Source of the DNA: Sphingomonas sp. Mn802worker
GTDB taxonomy: Bacteria > Pseudomonadota > Alphaproteobacteria > Sphingomonadales > Sphingomonadaceae
Direction: 5' to 3'
Length of the DNA: 64,000 nt
NCBI RefSeq assembly: GCF_000382485.1
Contig: NZ_AORY01000012.1
Location: 372,001 to 436,000 of the forward strand
Shown here piece after piece: positions 41,315 through 50,978 of the stretch; within the stretch, counting starts at the first letter, position 1, and every line of letters starts with the position of its first letter. Made by a program: the position numbers and the translations under genes. The notes under the pieces were generated by a model that worked only from the letters and a program-made list of their open reading frames with translations, ran no database searches and was not told the origin of the DNA.

Positions 41315-42582
41315 GTCGCCGCCAATCGGTGGAAGCTGTCTCGTGAAGCCTCGGGTGCGCGGCGGTGCCGATCTTCACGCATGAAGGTGATGAAGGCATC
41401 GAGCGCGATCGGCCGACTGATCAGGAAACCCTGGATCATGTCGCAACCCATCACCGTCAGCAGCGCCAGCGCCGCATGCGTCTCGACACCCTCGGCCACG
41501 ACCTCCATGTCGAGCGCGTGCGCGAGATCGATCGTCGAGCGGACGATCAGCGGATCACGGTTGGAGCTCGTCAGCTGCGTGACGAACAATTTATCGATCT
41601 TCAGTTCGCGCGCCGGCAATTGCTTCAGATAGGCGAGACTCGATAAGCCGGCACCATAATCGTCAATCGCGACGCGGATCCCGATGTCAGCGAACCGCTG
41701 CAGGTTGGCGATCGCGCTCTCCGGGTCGCGGATGACCGAGGTCTCGGTCACCTCGAAGCCCAGCGCCACGTCGCTGCCAGCCACCATCCGGCAGGCGTTG
41801 GTCACAAACAGGTCGTCGGACAGCAACTGCCCGGAAATATTGACGAACAGCCGCAGCTCATATCCTGCCTGTCGGAGCCTTCCCGCGTCGACGATCGCCT
41901 GTTCGATCGTCCAGAGCGTCAGTCGGCGGATCAATTGCGCCTGTTCGGCGACGGGAATGAAGTCGCCCGGCAGGATCAGCCCACGTACCGGGTGCTGCCA
42001 GCGGATCAGCGCCTCGGCACTGGTGATCTCCTGTCGTCGCGCATGAACCTTTGGCTGATAGAACAGCACGAGTTCACCCCGTCCGATCGCAAGATCGAGT
42101 TCTTCCGCCAGCTTTTTCGCATCATGCGGCAGCGCTTCGATCGCCTGGGTGACCGGCTTGTCATATTCACGCGCCTTGAGGAGGGCGCGCTCGGCTTCCT
42201 CCGCCAGCGTCACTTCGTCGGTGTGCCAGCCGCCAACGGCTCCGGCGATGACGATTTTCACGCGGTGGCGCTCACCATCGAGGTCGAGCGGTTCGTCGAA
42301 CGCGCGACAGGCGGTCGTCATCAGCGCATCGATCTGCTCGGGCGTCTCGCCTTCGACGTCGAGCTCGACCAGATTGCGCCCGATGGCACGCACGCGCGCG
42401 TCGGCGAGCGTCGCGCGGAGCCGCTCTACCATATCCTTCACCAATACGTCCGCGCGTGCACAGCCGAGATAGCGGCGCAGGTAGGTGAAGTTCGCTGCCT
42501 CCACCAACACGTGGAACCGGTACGGCGAGCGCACCTCGGCTGACGAGTGGAAGACCTGAGCACTGGATGGGGACGCGTCCAT
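41299..42582 (-). CDS. EAL-domain cyclic-di-GMP phosphodiesterase with degenerate GGDEF region
   Basis: 427 residues. The N-terminal part is GGDEF-fold-like but has no GGDEF/RxxD motif (RAIGRNLVELDVEG in its place). The C-terminal EAL domain keeps active-site residues: ITSAEALIRWQHP, FVNISGQLL, GFEVTETSVI, VAIDDYGAGLSSLAYL, LKIDKLFV and VAEGVET. It is predicted to hydrolyse c-di-GMP, modulating motility or biofilm. First gene of the EAL / hybrid kinase / receiver operon, overlapping the kinase ATG. Confidence 0.9.
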   Translation of the reverse strand: MDASPSSAQVFHSSAEVRSPYRFHVLVEAANFTYLRRYLGCARADVLVKDMVERLRATLADARVRAIGRNLVELDVEGETPEQIDALMTTACRAFDEPLDLDGERHRVKIVIAGAVGGWHTDEVTLAEEAERALLKAREYDKPVTQAIEALPHDAKKLAEELDLAIGRGELVLFYQPKVHARRQEITSAEALIRWQHPVRGLILPGDFIPVAEQAQLIRRLTLWTIEQAIVDAGRLRQAGYELRLFVNISGQLLSDDLFVTNACRMVAGSDVALGFEVTETSVIRDPESAIANLQRFADIGIRVAIDDYGAGLSSLAYLKQLPARELKIDKLFVTQLTSSNRDPLIVRSTIDLAHALDMEVVAEGVETHAALALLTVMGCDMIQGFLISRPIALDAFITFMREDRHRRAPEASRDSFHRLAATWKRG

Positions 42583-42690
42583 GCGTGCAGCGTAGGATGC
42601 AGGACTGAAGAATGGCTTAAAGCCGGGAAAGGTGGTTAACGATCCGTTAACTGCGTTGTGGATTTCGTGAATATGGCTTAACCAAGAACA

Positions 42691-42708
42691 GCCTTCCGAC
42701 GGGAAGGC
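42691..42708 (+). repeat. Hairpin upstream of the 17-codon ORF
   Basis: GCCTTCC-GACG-GGAAGGC, perfect 7-bp stem, 4-nt loop, ending 5 nt before the GGGAGAAAA ribosome-binding site of the micro-ORF. Confidence 0.6.
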
Positions 42709-42725
42709 GTAACTGGGAGAAAACC

Positions 42726-42779
42726 ATGCTCGCGTTTATTCTAGCGCTGATCACCGGGCCGATCATCAAGCCCTGGTAA
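42726..42779 (+). CDS. 17-residue hydrophobic peptide
   Basis: MLAFILALITGPIIKPW. The frame is preceded by TGGGAGAAAACC, an excellent ribosome-binding site with correct spacing, in a stretch with no other gene. A hairpin lies just before the site and a strong inverted repeat follows the stop by 8 nt. Such architecture suggests a real small membrane peptide or a leader peptide. Family unknown; it reads away from the EAL gene and toward the end of the minus-strand monooxygenase gene. Confidence 0.45.
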   Translation: MLAFILALITGPIIKPW

Positions 42780-42787
42780 TCACAATC

Positions 42788-42836
42788 GGTTCGGACGTTT
42801 GCTTGAAGTCCCTCGGGACTGGTGGACGTCCGAACC
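42788..42836 (+). terminator. Branched inverted repeat after the micro-ORF
   Basis: GGTTCGGACGT (42788-42798) pairs with ACGTCCGAACC (42826-42836), 11 bp. Inside the loop AGTCCC-TC-GGGACT (42807-42820) forms a second stem. No T-tract follows; it ends 14 nt before the monooxygenase stop and could terminate transcripts from both sides. Confidence 0.5.
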
Positions 42837-42850
42837 ACCTAATCAACCGG

Positions 42851-44323
42851 TTACGCTGCCCTGCTCTCACGACGTGGCGCCGGGTTACTGAAGACCATTT
42901 CATCCTCGATCGAACCGAAGCGTAGGGCCAGCACGTCAAGGGCGTAGTTCTGGTTAAGTCGCCACGGTCTGCGATCCCCTTGCCGCGGCAGATGCGCGAG
43001 CGCGCGCTGAATATAGCCCGACGAGAAATCCGCAAACGGCTGCGGCGTCAGCGCTGCCGCTCCGATCCTGGGTGTCACCTGGCGCAGATCCTTGCGTCGC
43101 ATCGCGTTGAGCAACCGGCAGACATACCGCGCCACCAAATCGGCCTTCAGCGTCCAGGACGCGTTGGTGTAGCCGAAGGTAAAGGCGAGATTGGGCACGT
43201 CGGAGAACATCATTCCCTTATATTGCAGCGCGTCGGACATCCGCACCGGCTCGCCGTCGACGCTGAGCGTCGCACCACCCATCAACGCGAGCTCCAACCC
43301 TGTTGCGGTGACGACGATGTCGGCGGCAATCTCCTTCCCCGACGCGAGCCGGATGCCGTTCGGCGTGAACGTCTCGATCGTGTCCGTCACGACTGAGGCG
43401 CTGCCGCGCTTGATCGCGTCGAACAGGTCGGCGTCGGGCACGAGGCACAGACGCTGATCCCATGGATTGTAGCGCGGCGTAAAGTGCGTCTCGATATCGT
43501 AGTCCGGCCCGAGATGGTCGCGAACCATGCCGAGCAAGCGCTCCCTGGTGCGCGCCGGTCTCCTGCGCGCAAGCTTGTAGAACAGCATTCCGAACAGGAC
43601 GTTCTTCCAGCGTGTAATACCGTAGGCGGCCCGCGCTGGCAGCAGGGAACGCAAGCGATTGGCCAATCCATCCTCTACCGGGCGCGACACGACATAGGTG
43701 GGTGAGCGTTGCAGCATGGTGACGTGCGCGGCCTGCTTCGCCATCTCGGGCACCAGCGTCACCGCAGTCGCACCACTCCCGATCACCACAACCTTCTTAC
43801 CCGCGTAATAGAGATCGGTCGGCCAGAATTGCGGATGGACGATCCGCCCGTCGAACTGCTCCGATCCGGCAAAGGTCGGCGCGTGCCCCTTGCCGTAATC
43901 GTAATAGCCCGAGCACATGTAGAGGAAGTTGCAGCGCAGCTGGCGAGCCACACCGTCGTGCTCGACCTCGACGGTCCATGCCGCCTCCTCGGTCGACCAG
44001 GCGGCGCTTTTTACACGATGTCCGAAGCGGATGCGTTGCTCGATCCCGTACTCGCGCGCGGTATCGTGAATATACTCGCGAATCGACGGACCATCGGCAA
44101 TCGCCTTCGCCTGCGTCCACGGACGAAAGTCGTAGCCGAGCGTGTGCATGTCCGAATCGGAGCGGATGCCTGGATAGCGGAACAGGTCCCATGTTCCGCC
44201 GATCGCCTCTCTCGCCTCAAGGATCGCAACGCTGCGATCGGGGCATCTCTTCTGCAGATGAAAAGCCGCACCCACCCCCGATAGGCCGGCACCCACGATG
44301 ATCACGTCGAACTGCTCGGTCAT
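42851..44323 (-). CDS. Flavin-containing Baeyer-Villiger-type monooxygenase
   Basis: 490 residues. FAD-binding GxGxxG (VIIVGAGLSGVGAAF) at the N-terminus, the BVMO fingerprint F-x-G-x-x-x-H-x-x-x-W-P (FDGRIVHPQFWPTD) and a second dinucleotide loop for NADPH (KKVVVIGSGATAVTLVPEM). Class B flavoprotein monooxygenase, cytosolic, oxidising ketones or other lipophilic substrates; the natural substrate is not predictable. It stands alone, separated from tamB by about 60 nt. Length is in the usual range. Confidence 0.9.
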   Translation of the reverse strand: MTEQFDVIIVGAGLSGVGAAFHLQKRCPDRSVAILEAREAIGGTWDLFRYPGIRSDSDMHTLGYDFRPWTQAKAIADGPSIREYIHDTAREYGIEQRIRFGHRVKSAAWSTEEAAWTVEVEHDGVARQLRCNFLYMCSGYYDYGKGHAPTFAGSEQFDGRIVHPQFWPTDLYYAGKKVVVIGSGATAVTLVPEMAKQAAHVTMLQRSPTYVVSRPVEDGLANRLRSLLPARAAYGITRWKNVLFGMLFYKLARRRPARTRERLLGMVRDHLGPDYDIETHFTPRYNPWDQRLCLVPDADLFDAIKRGSASVVTDTIETFTPNGIRLASGKEIAADIVVTATGLELALMGGATLSVDGEPVRMSDALQYKGMMFSDVPNLAFTFGYTNASWTLKADLVARYVCRLLNAMRRKDLRQVTPRIGAAALTPQPFADFSSGYIQRALAHLPRQGDRRPWRLNQNYALDVLALRFGSIEDEMVFSNPAPRRESRAA

Positions 44324-44382
44324 TGCCGGCTCCTCTACCCGGAAGCCGGCTTACACTCATGTCAGTTGCTCGGGAAGACCGA

Positions 44383-47300
44383 TCAGAAATCCTTTGAGTA
44401 ACGAAGCTGCACATTCGATCCACCGAACGATCCGGCCTGTGACAACACGCTGATCGCCTTTGTCAGTGCGATCGTCAGCTGCGTCGCGGTGAAGCCGCGC
44501 GCATCGGTCACGATTTCGATGTAGATGTCGTCGGTCAGATACTTGCCGGCGGCGAGCGAGGTGCCGCGCCCGGTCGCCTGATCCGCACCAAGCACGCGCA
44601 GGCGATCGAACCCGGTCGCCGACCGCAGCTTACCAAGCGGATTGAGCCCGCCGCCGCCCGATCCACGCAGCGAGTTGAGCGCGGAGGCGAGCTGGATCGC
44701 CTCGGTCGCCGACAGGTTTGCGGGGTTCGTGCCGAACAGCAGTCGGCTCAGGACCTCATCCTGCGGCAGCGCCGGAGTCGAAGTGAAGCTCACCTGTGGC
44801 CGCTGTCCAGTGCCGGTGATCGCGATGTTGAACGTCGCGCCGTTCTTGGTCGTCGTGGCAAGGATGTCGATGTCGGGATCGGTCAGCACGCCGCCACGAA
44901 AGCGGATCCGACCGCGGGTCACGTCGAAGCGGTTGCCCGAGAACGAATAGGTGCCGCGCACGATGTCGAGCCCGCCGGTGATCGTCGGAGCGGCCGAGGT
45001 GCCGCCGATCCGCATGTCGGCCTCCCACTCGCTTTCCAGCCCCATGCCCGAGACGAACAGCTGGTTGTCGGCCCGGACGCGCAGGTCGAGCTTGAACAAT
45101 CCGACCGATGGAGCGGCCGCGCGATCGGTCGGCCGCGCGACGCGGATCTCGCTCTTCTTGCGCACGCCGGTCAGCTCCGGCACCTCGGCCGCGCCCTGTC
45201 GGATGATCTCATAGCGCGCCTCGGGGATGTTGATATCGCCGCTGATCAGCCCGCCGTTCGCGCCGTTCTGCACCCGGATGGTCCCGGTCGCGGTCGCGCC
45301 GAGCGCGTCGGACTTGGCAAGCCGCGCGTTGTTGAGCCGAGCGGTGATGTCGATCGGAAATCCCTGTGCTGCCGCGAGCCCGACGCTACCTTGTGCCTGC
45401 ACCGTTCCGTCGCCCGCGCGGGCCGAAACGTCGGTCAGCTCGAGGCGATCGTTGTTGAACCGCGCGGCGATCCGCATCTGCGACAACCGCGTACCATAGG
45501 TCTCATTGTCGTAGGTCAAATTATCGGCGCGGATCAGACCGTTGACGCGCGGCGCGGAAACGGTGCCGCCGAAATCGGCCGCAACCGCGATCGGTCCGGA
45601 CAATTGCTGCTGCGCCAGCCCGGCGAAGCTGAACAGGACGCTCGACGGGCCATTGTAGCGGATCCCACCCGATAGCGGACCCTGCATCAGCCGCGTCGAC
45701 CAGCTGCCGCTGCCCGCAGGCGTTAACCGGGTGACCAGCCGTCCTACCGTGGTCCCGTCACGCTTGATCAGCGCGCGCCCCTCACCTGCGGCTGCGTCCA
45801 GCCGGCCCTGAAAGACCACGTCGACCGGATCCGACACCGCTGCCAGGCTGGAGCGGGTGAAGTTGCTGATATTGAGCCGCACGTCGGCCTCGGGCACCGC
45901 GCTTGCGGACCGCTGCACGTAGTCGAGACTGCCAGTCGCCTGTCCACCAAGCCCGATGTCGGGCACGAACGCGTTGGCGATGCCAAGGTCGAGCCGGTCG
46001 AGCCGCGCCTGCGCGCTGGTCCTACCACCACCATAGCGACCGGCAAGACGCACACTACCCTGGCTGAAATCGATCCGGGTCGGCTGGAGTTCGTAACCAC
46101 CACCGGCGACGACGACGCGCGCCGGGTTGGCGGTGCGGAACGCGATGCCGTTCGCCTGTCCCTGCAACGCGGCGAGATACTCGCTCGGCGACAGCTTCGC
46201 ATTGATCGCGACGCGGAACGGGACGCTGTTCGATCCGGTCAGCAGTGCCTGCGCCGTGCCGCGCCCGCCGGTGTAGTTGACCTTGACACGGCCAGCCTGG
46301 ATCACGGTCGGTCCGTAACGCAGGTCGGCGACCTGTGCGTCGGCGACGACCGAAGGCGCATTGTCGTACAAAATGACGGTGCCGTTGATGATCGCGCGCC
46401 CGATCGTGAAATCGGTCGCGCCCGGGATCGTCGCCGCATAGGCGCGCGCGTTGACGCTGGCCCGCTGGTACTTGCCCTGCGCGCCAAGGTCTGCGGTACC
46501 AGTCAGGCCCGACCCGGCGAAGCGCACCTGTCCGGCGAACGGCCCCGCCGCGGTCTGCACGACGCGTCCGGCAAAATCGATGCCCGCGAACAGCACGCTG
46601 CGGATATCGACCGCGAGCTGGTTTCCGGGCGTGACCAGCACGTCGGCGGTGAACGGACCGTAGTTGGTCCCGCCGCTCGCGTTTACCTGATACGCCCCGC
46701 CGCGTCCCACGACGCGCGCGTCGAGGTTGGCGAGTCCGATGCCGACGCCGGGTCGCGGCGCGCGCAAGCGGACGACTGGCGCCACCGTCGTTCCGGTGAC
46801 GCGCGCGAAGATCGGGCCGTATTGCGTCGAATAGGCGTCGGCATCGACCAGCAACCCGCCACGCGGATCGTAACGCCCCTGCCCTCGCGTCACGCGGAAC
46901 TGCGGCGCGTTCAGCCGCAGCTCGGTGAAGGTGACGATTCCCTCGGGCGAGTAACCGAAGCGCGTGCTGGCAGTCGCATTGCCACCCATGAACGAGCGGA
47001 CGCCTTCGTTGAACAACTGCTTCGTGCGTACCGCGACGCGTCCCGTTATTCCGAAGCCGCCGTTCGGACCGGGCACCAGCTTCGCGTCGGTGGTCAGGTC
47101 GATGATCCCGACGCTTTCGACACGGAAGTTGTTGACGCGGCCTTTCAATGCACCGGTGTAGCGCCCCGTCGCGACGTTCGCTGCAACAACGGCGGTCGCA
47201 TCGATGCTGTCGGAGCGGATGCGCAGATTGTCCGACAGGATGTTGGGCATCGCGATCGCCAGATCGCCATCGATCCGCGCGTTGGTCGTCAAACCGCCGA

Positions 47301-48606
47301 GCGCCGGATTGAGCCCGGTGATCCGGCGCGCACGGGCGTGGACGGGCACCAGGATGCGGTCGGCATTCACCCGCGCGAGTCCCTCGGCATAGACGTTCTC
47401 GACACTCGTCTCGGCAAAGCCGATCGAGGTGGCACGTACCTTGTAGTCGACTGTCGGCGTCTTGAACGCACCGTTCAGCACCACGCGCGCCAGCACGTTG
47501 CGGCCGCGCAGATTGGGCGCGATCGCGCCGGGCGTCAGCAATGCCGCATCGACCGCGAAATTGCCGAGCCGCGCGTTGGCGAGATCGATCAGGCCCCCGG
47601 CGTCGACCGACAGCGCATTCGACTTCAGCTTGATCCGTGTGTCGGCCTGGCGATTGTTCAGCCGTGTATCGATCGCGACCTGCAACCCCGGCGCGGTCAG
47701 CCGCTCGACCGGCCCTTCGAGGTAGAGGCCGGGGCGGGTCAGGCCGTTGATCTGGAACCGTCCGTCGTTCACCTGCAACGCGAGGTCGGCGAGCGTCCCG
47801 CCGCCCAGCGTAGCGACGAGCTTGCCGCGCCAGTCCTTCCAGCTGCCGCGACCATCGATCGTGGCATTGAGCGGCGCCTTCAACCCGGCGATCTGCGCGA
47901 TGGCGCCGCCCGCCGGGGCCGCGATCCGCGCACGAATGTCGAGCTTGTTGTCGTCGGGCACCGCATCGATCAGCACATGCGCGGTGTCACCGCCGGCAAT
48001 CCCCGGCCCACGCAGCGCGGCCGCGTCAACGTTCAGCTGCGCGCGACGATCTGCGATGTGCGCGCGCCCATCGAAGCGTGCGATATGGCGCTGACCTGCG
48101 ACCGGCGGCTCCATCACGAAGCGCGCGACCTGCAACCGTCCGATATCGATGTCGATGTCGGGCAGGATTGGGGCGTTGGCGTCCTCGGGCTTGGGCGGGA
48201 CGGTCTTCAGCTCGGGATTGCGGCGCAGCGTGATCAGCTGGCTGGAAGCGCGGCGCACGTCGATATGGTTGTTGAGATAGTCGAACGGACGCCAGTCGAT
48301 ATCGATGCGCGGCGAGGCCAGGAACGTACCTTTGGGATCGTTCACGCGCACGTCGACCAGCGCCATCTGGCCATAGAGCGACCCTTCGATCCGCCCGACG
48401 CGAATGTTGAGCCCCGACTCGGTCGTATAGTCGCCGATCCGATCGGCGACGAACCGGCGACCCGGATCGGTGTTGATGCCAAGCACGATCGCAACCAGCA
48501 GCAACAGGAGCGCGATGACCGCGACCGCGGTCCACTTGAGCACGCGTTGCCACAATGGGCGCTTCACAACGACCGTGTCATCGATGGGGAGCGTGTCCTC
48601 AGTCAT
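44383..48606 (-). CDS. tamB: Translocation and assembly module subunit TamB
   Basis: 1407 residues. An N-terminal inner-membrane anchor (VLKWTAVAVIALLLLLVAIV) is followed by a very long periplasm-spanning beta-repeat region and the conserved DUF490/TamB C-terminus (PTITGGLDIVRGTYSFSGNR, RIRFRGGVLTDPDIDILATT, PQDEVLSRLLFGTNPANL, LRYSKDF end). It works with TamA in envelope assembly and, as AsmA-like proteins, in phospholipid transport to the outer membrane. Its ATG overlaps the tamA stop (TGATG), giving a tight operon. Confidence 0.95.
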   Translation of the reverse strand: MTEDTLPIDDTVVVKRPLWQRVLKWTAVAVIALLLLLVAIVLGINTDPGRRFVADRIGDYTTESGLNIRVGRIEGSLYGQMALVDVRVNDPKGTFLASPRIDIDWRPFDYLNNHIDVRRASSQLITLRRNPELKTVPPKPEDANAPILPDIDIDIGRLQVARFVMEPPVAGQRHIARFDGRAHIADRRAQLNVDAAALRGPGIAGGDTAHVLIDAVPDDNKLDIRARIAAPAGGAIAQIAGLKAPLNATIDGRGSWKDWRGKLVATLGGGTLADLALQVNDGRFQINGLTRPGLYLEGPVERLTAPGLQVAIDTRLNNRQADTRIKLKSNALSVDAGGLIDLANARLGNFAVDAALLTPGAIAPNLRGRNVLARVVLNGAFKTPTVDYKVRATSIGFAETSVENVYAEGLARVNADRILVPVHARARRITGLNPALGGLTTNARIDGDLAIAMPNILSDNLRIRSDSIDATAVVAANVATGRYTGALKGRVNNFRVESVGIIDLTTDAKLVPGPNGGFGITGRVAVRTKQLFNEGVRSFMGGNATASTRFGYSPEGIVTFTELRLNAPQFRVTRGQGRYDPRGGLLVDADAYSTQYGPIFARVTGTTVAPVVRLRAPRPGVGIGLANLDARVVGRGGAYQVNASGGTNYGPFTADVLVTPGNQLAVDIRSVLFAGIDFAGRVVQTAAGPFAGQVRFAGSGLTGTADLGAQGKYQRASVNARAYAATIPGATDFTIGRAIINGTVILYDNAPSVVADAQVADLRYGPTVIQAGRVKVNYTGGRGTAQALLTGSNSVPFRVAINAKLSPSEYLAALQGQANGIAFRTANPARVVVAGGGYELQPTRIDFSQGSVRLAGRYGGGRTSAQARLDRLDLGIANAFVPDIGLGGQATGSLDYVQRSASAVPEADVRLNISNFTRSSLAAVSDPVDVVFQGRLDAAAGEGRALIKRDGTTVGRLVTRLTPAGSGSWSTRLMQGPLSGGIRYNGPSSVLFSFAGLAQQQLSGPIAVAADFGGTVSAPRVNGLIRADNLTYDNETYGTRLSQMRIAARFNNDRLELTDVSARAGDGTVQAQGSVGLAAAQGFPIDITARLNNARLAKSDALGATATGTIRVQNGANGGLISGDINIPEARYEIIRQGAAEVPELTGVRKKSEIRVARPTDRAAAPSVGLFKLDLRVRADNQLFVSGMGLESEWEADMRIGGTSAAPTITGGLDIVRGTYSFSGNRFDVTRGRIRFRGGVLTDPDIDILATTTKNGATFNIAITGTGQRPQVSFTSTPALPQDEVLSRLLFGTNPANLSATEAIQLASALNSLRGSGGGGLNPLGKLRSATGFDRLRVLGADQATGRGTSLAAGKYLTDDIYIEIVTDARGFTATQLTIALTKAISVLSQAGSFGGSNVQLRYSKDF

Positions 48607-50807
48607 CAGAACGCCTGCCCGATCGAGATGTAGAGCGCGATCTTGCCGTCGCCCTTGCGCGGGTTGAGCGGCGTGGCGACATCGACGCGCATCGGCCCGA
48701 AGTTGGTATAGAAGCGCCCGCCGATGCCCGCACCGTAGCGCAGGTCCTTGGCGGTCGGGAACGTCCCCTCATAGGCGTTGCCGGCGTCGAAGAACGGCAC
48801 GATGCCGAAGTCGCCGAAACGATAACGCGCCTCGATCGCGAATTCGTTGAGGCTGCGTCCGCCGACCGGATTGCCCTCGGGATCGAGCGGGCCGAGCCGC
48901 TGGTAGCCGTAGCCGCGCACCGACCCACCGCCGCCGCCGTAATAGCGCCTGGACGGCGCAAGATCGTCGCGCTCGATGCCGAAGATCGATCCCGCGCGCG
49001 CACGTCCCGCAATGACCAGGCTGTCGTTGACCGGATAATAGCCGGTCGCCTCGACCATCGTGCGCGCATACGGCCTGACCCCGCCGGACACGGCGGTTTC
49101 CGGGCTGACGTTAAGCTTCAGGCGATAACCCTTGGTCGGGTTGAGCAGATCGTTCGAGCGGTCGAACAACACCTGGCCCGGCAGCGCGGCGATACCGTAA
49201 TTGCGGCGGCGACGCCCACCGGCCTGGAAGTCGTAACTCTGCTCGTTGGTGCCGACCAGTTCGAATCCGAAGGCATAGGTGAGCGGCTTCTGCCAGATCG
49301 GCGTCGAATCGTAGCTGATCCGCCCCGCGATCGTTGCGGTCACCGCGTTGAAAGCGTCGTAATCCTGCCTGAGTACGCTGCCGAGCAGGCTGACCGTGCG
49401 GTCGCGCTTGCCCGCGTTCTGGCGGCGGAAGGTGACGGAAGCACCCTGCTGCTGCGTGCCGCCGACGCCCGTCACGATCAGCGCACCCTCGGGCGGGAAC
49501 AGGTTGCGGTGCGTGAACGCGGCCTCGACCTTGACCCCCTCACCCGTACCGTAACCGGCACTGCCCGACAGCGACCGGAACGGCCCCTTCGTCTGGCGCA
49601 CGAGCAGATCGACTTGCTCGGTCCCATCGGGTCCCGCCTGCCCGGTACGGACCGGCTCGACCGAAACGCTCGAGAACAGCCCCGTCGCGACGAGCGCCTG
49701 ACGCAGGTCGTCGGTCAGGCGGATGTCATAAAGCTGCCCCTGGTCGAAGCGCGGGAAGACGTTCAAGTGATCGACCGAGAAAACCGAGTCGCCCTCTGCC
49801 CGCAATTGCCCGAACGAAGCGCGCGGCCCTGTATCGACCGGCAGCGTGTAAGCGCCCTTCCATGTCGCATCGTCGAGCAGGATGTCGCGCTCGCCCACCT
49901 TGACGAAGGGGTAGCCTTGCTGCGGCAGTTTCAGGCTGACGTTCGCCTCCGCGCCCTGAATGCGCGCGGCCTCGACCGGATCGTGGACCTTGAGCGGCAG
50001 TTCGCGCTGCACGAGCCCCGGCGGCACGGTCGGTCCGGCCTGCACCTCAATCGAGCCGAGCGTGTAGATCTTGCCGGGCGTCGCGCTGACGATCGCGCGC
50101 AGCTTGTTGCCCGTGCCGGCAGAAGGCTGTTCGAGGGTGGAGACCGCAGTGCCGTCGTAATATCCGAGCGACTTCATCAACCGCACTGCCAGCGCCTCGT
50201 CCTCGCGCGCGCGCGCCGAGACCTGGGTGGCGTTCGCGGCCTTGCCCTTGCCTTCCTTCAACGCCGACAGCGCATTGAACTCGTCGGTCAGCTTGAGCGG
50301 ATCGAGGCCGCGCACGACGGTGTCATATGCGATCTGGGGCGCGTCGCGGCCCTTCGCATCGGCGACCGATTGCAACGGCTCAGTGTTGAAGGTCGACAGC
50401 GGTTCGAGCGGCTGGGCGAGCTGGACGTCGACCGGCGACGGGGCGGGCAGCGTGCCGGGTACGATCGGTGCTTGCGCGGCAGATTGCGCAATCGGCGCGG
50501 GATCGTTGACTTGGGGGCGCTTGGACGGCGACGCCGCCGCGGCATTGAGCGGCATCGGCTCTAGCGGGGCGTTGATGTCGTTGCTGAGCGGCGGCAGCGC
50601 GCTGTTGAATTCGGCATCGGGGACAATCGGCGCGTCACCTTGCGGGTCGGCGGATGAGACCGGGGAAGACGAGGTCGCGGCTTTCGGCGCATCTGGCCCG
50701 CGTGCCGGTGCCATGCCGGGTTGACCCATCTGCGCCGCGGCAGGGACCGAACCCAGTGCCAGCGCAGACGTTGCCGCCAGCAAGATCATTCTCGTCGATA
50801 AACCCAC
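48606..50807 (-). CDS. tamA: Outer membrane assembly protein TamA (Omp85 superfamily)
   Basis: 733 residues from GTG 50807; an ATG at 50789 (MILLAATSALALGSVPAAAQ) would start directly at the signal peptide. A Pro/Ala-rich linker of about 120 residues, unusually long, precedes POTRA-like domains (GLDPLKLTDEFNAL, PGKIYTLGSIEVQAG, FPRFDQGQLYDIRLTDDL), then a 16-strand barrel with the Omp85 motif GGGSVRGYGYQRLGPL and a C-terminal Phe. Acts with TamB, encoded immediately downstream. Confidence 0.93.
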   Translation of the reverse strand: MGLSTRMILLAATSALALGSVPAAAQMGQPGMAPARGPDAPKAATSSSPVSSADPQGDAPIVPDAEFNSALPPLSNDINAPLEPMPLNAAAASPSKRPQVNDPAPIAQSAAQAPIVPGTLPAPSPVDVQLAQPLEPLSTFNTEPLQSVADAKGRDAPQIAYDTVVRGLDPLKLTDEFNALSALKEGKGKAANATQVSARAREDEALAVRLMKSLGYYDGTAVSTLEQPSAGTGNKLRAIVSATPGKIYTLGSIEVQAGPTVPPGLVQRELPLKVHDPVEAARIQGAEANVSLKLPQQGYPFVKVGERDILLDDATWKGAYTLPVDTGPRASFGQLRAEGDSVFSVDHLNVFPRFDQGQLYDIRLTDDLRQALVATGLFSSVSVEPVRTGQAGPDGTEQVDLLVRQTKGPFRSLSGSAGYGTGEGVKVEAAFTHRNLFPPEGALIVTGVGGTQQQGASVTFRRQNAGKRDRTVSLLGSVLRQDYDAFNAVTATIAGRISYDSTPIWQKPLTYAFGFELVGTNEQSYDFQAGGRRRRNYGIAALPGQVLFDRSNDLLNPTKGYRLKLNVSPETAVSGGVRPYARTMVEATGYYPVNDSLVIAGRARAGSIFGIERDDLAPSRRYYGGGGGSVRGYGYQRLGPLDPEGNPVGGRSLNEFAIEARYRFGDFGIVPFFDAGNAYEGTFPTAKDLRYGAGIGGRFYTNFGPMRVDVATPLNPRKGDGKIALYISIGQAF

Positions 50808-50978
50808 GCACTCGCCCCTTTGCGCAGGATGTCGGCTTTACCGTTACACCCCCGTAATTCTTGCAACGCTTTGCGACCCAAAGAGTTGCGACGGCGCCCG
50901 GCAAACATTCGGCCGCCGCCATGTTGGCACCCTTTCGCACGGCGCGTAAGGACGGCGCAACGACACGCGGGAGAGTTC

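Noticed and set aside
46822..50564. Two plus-strand ORFs of 600-670 codons opposite tamB/tamA
   Set aside because: Antisense shadows created by GC-rich third positions of tamB and tamA.
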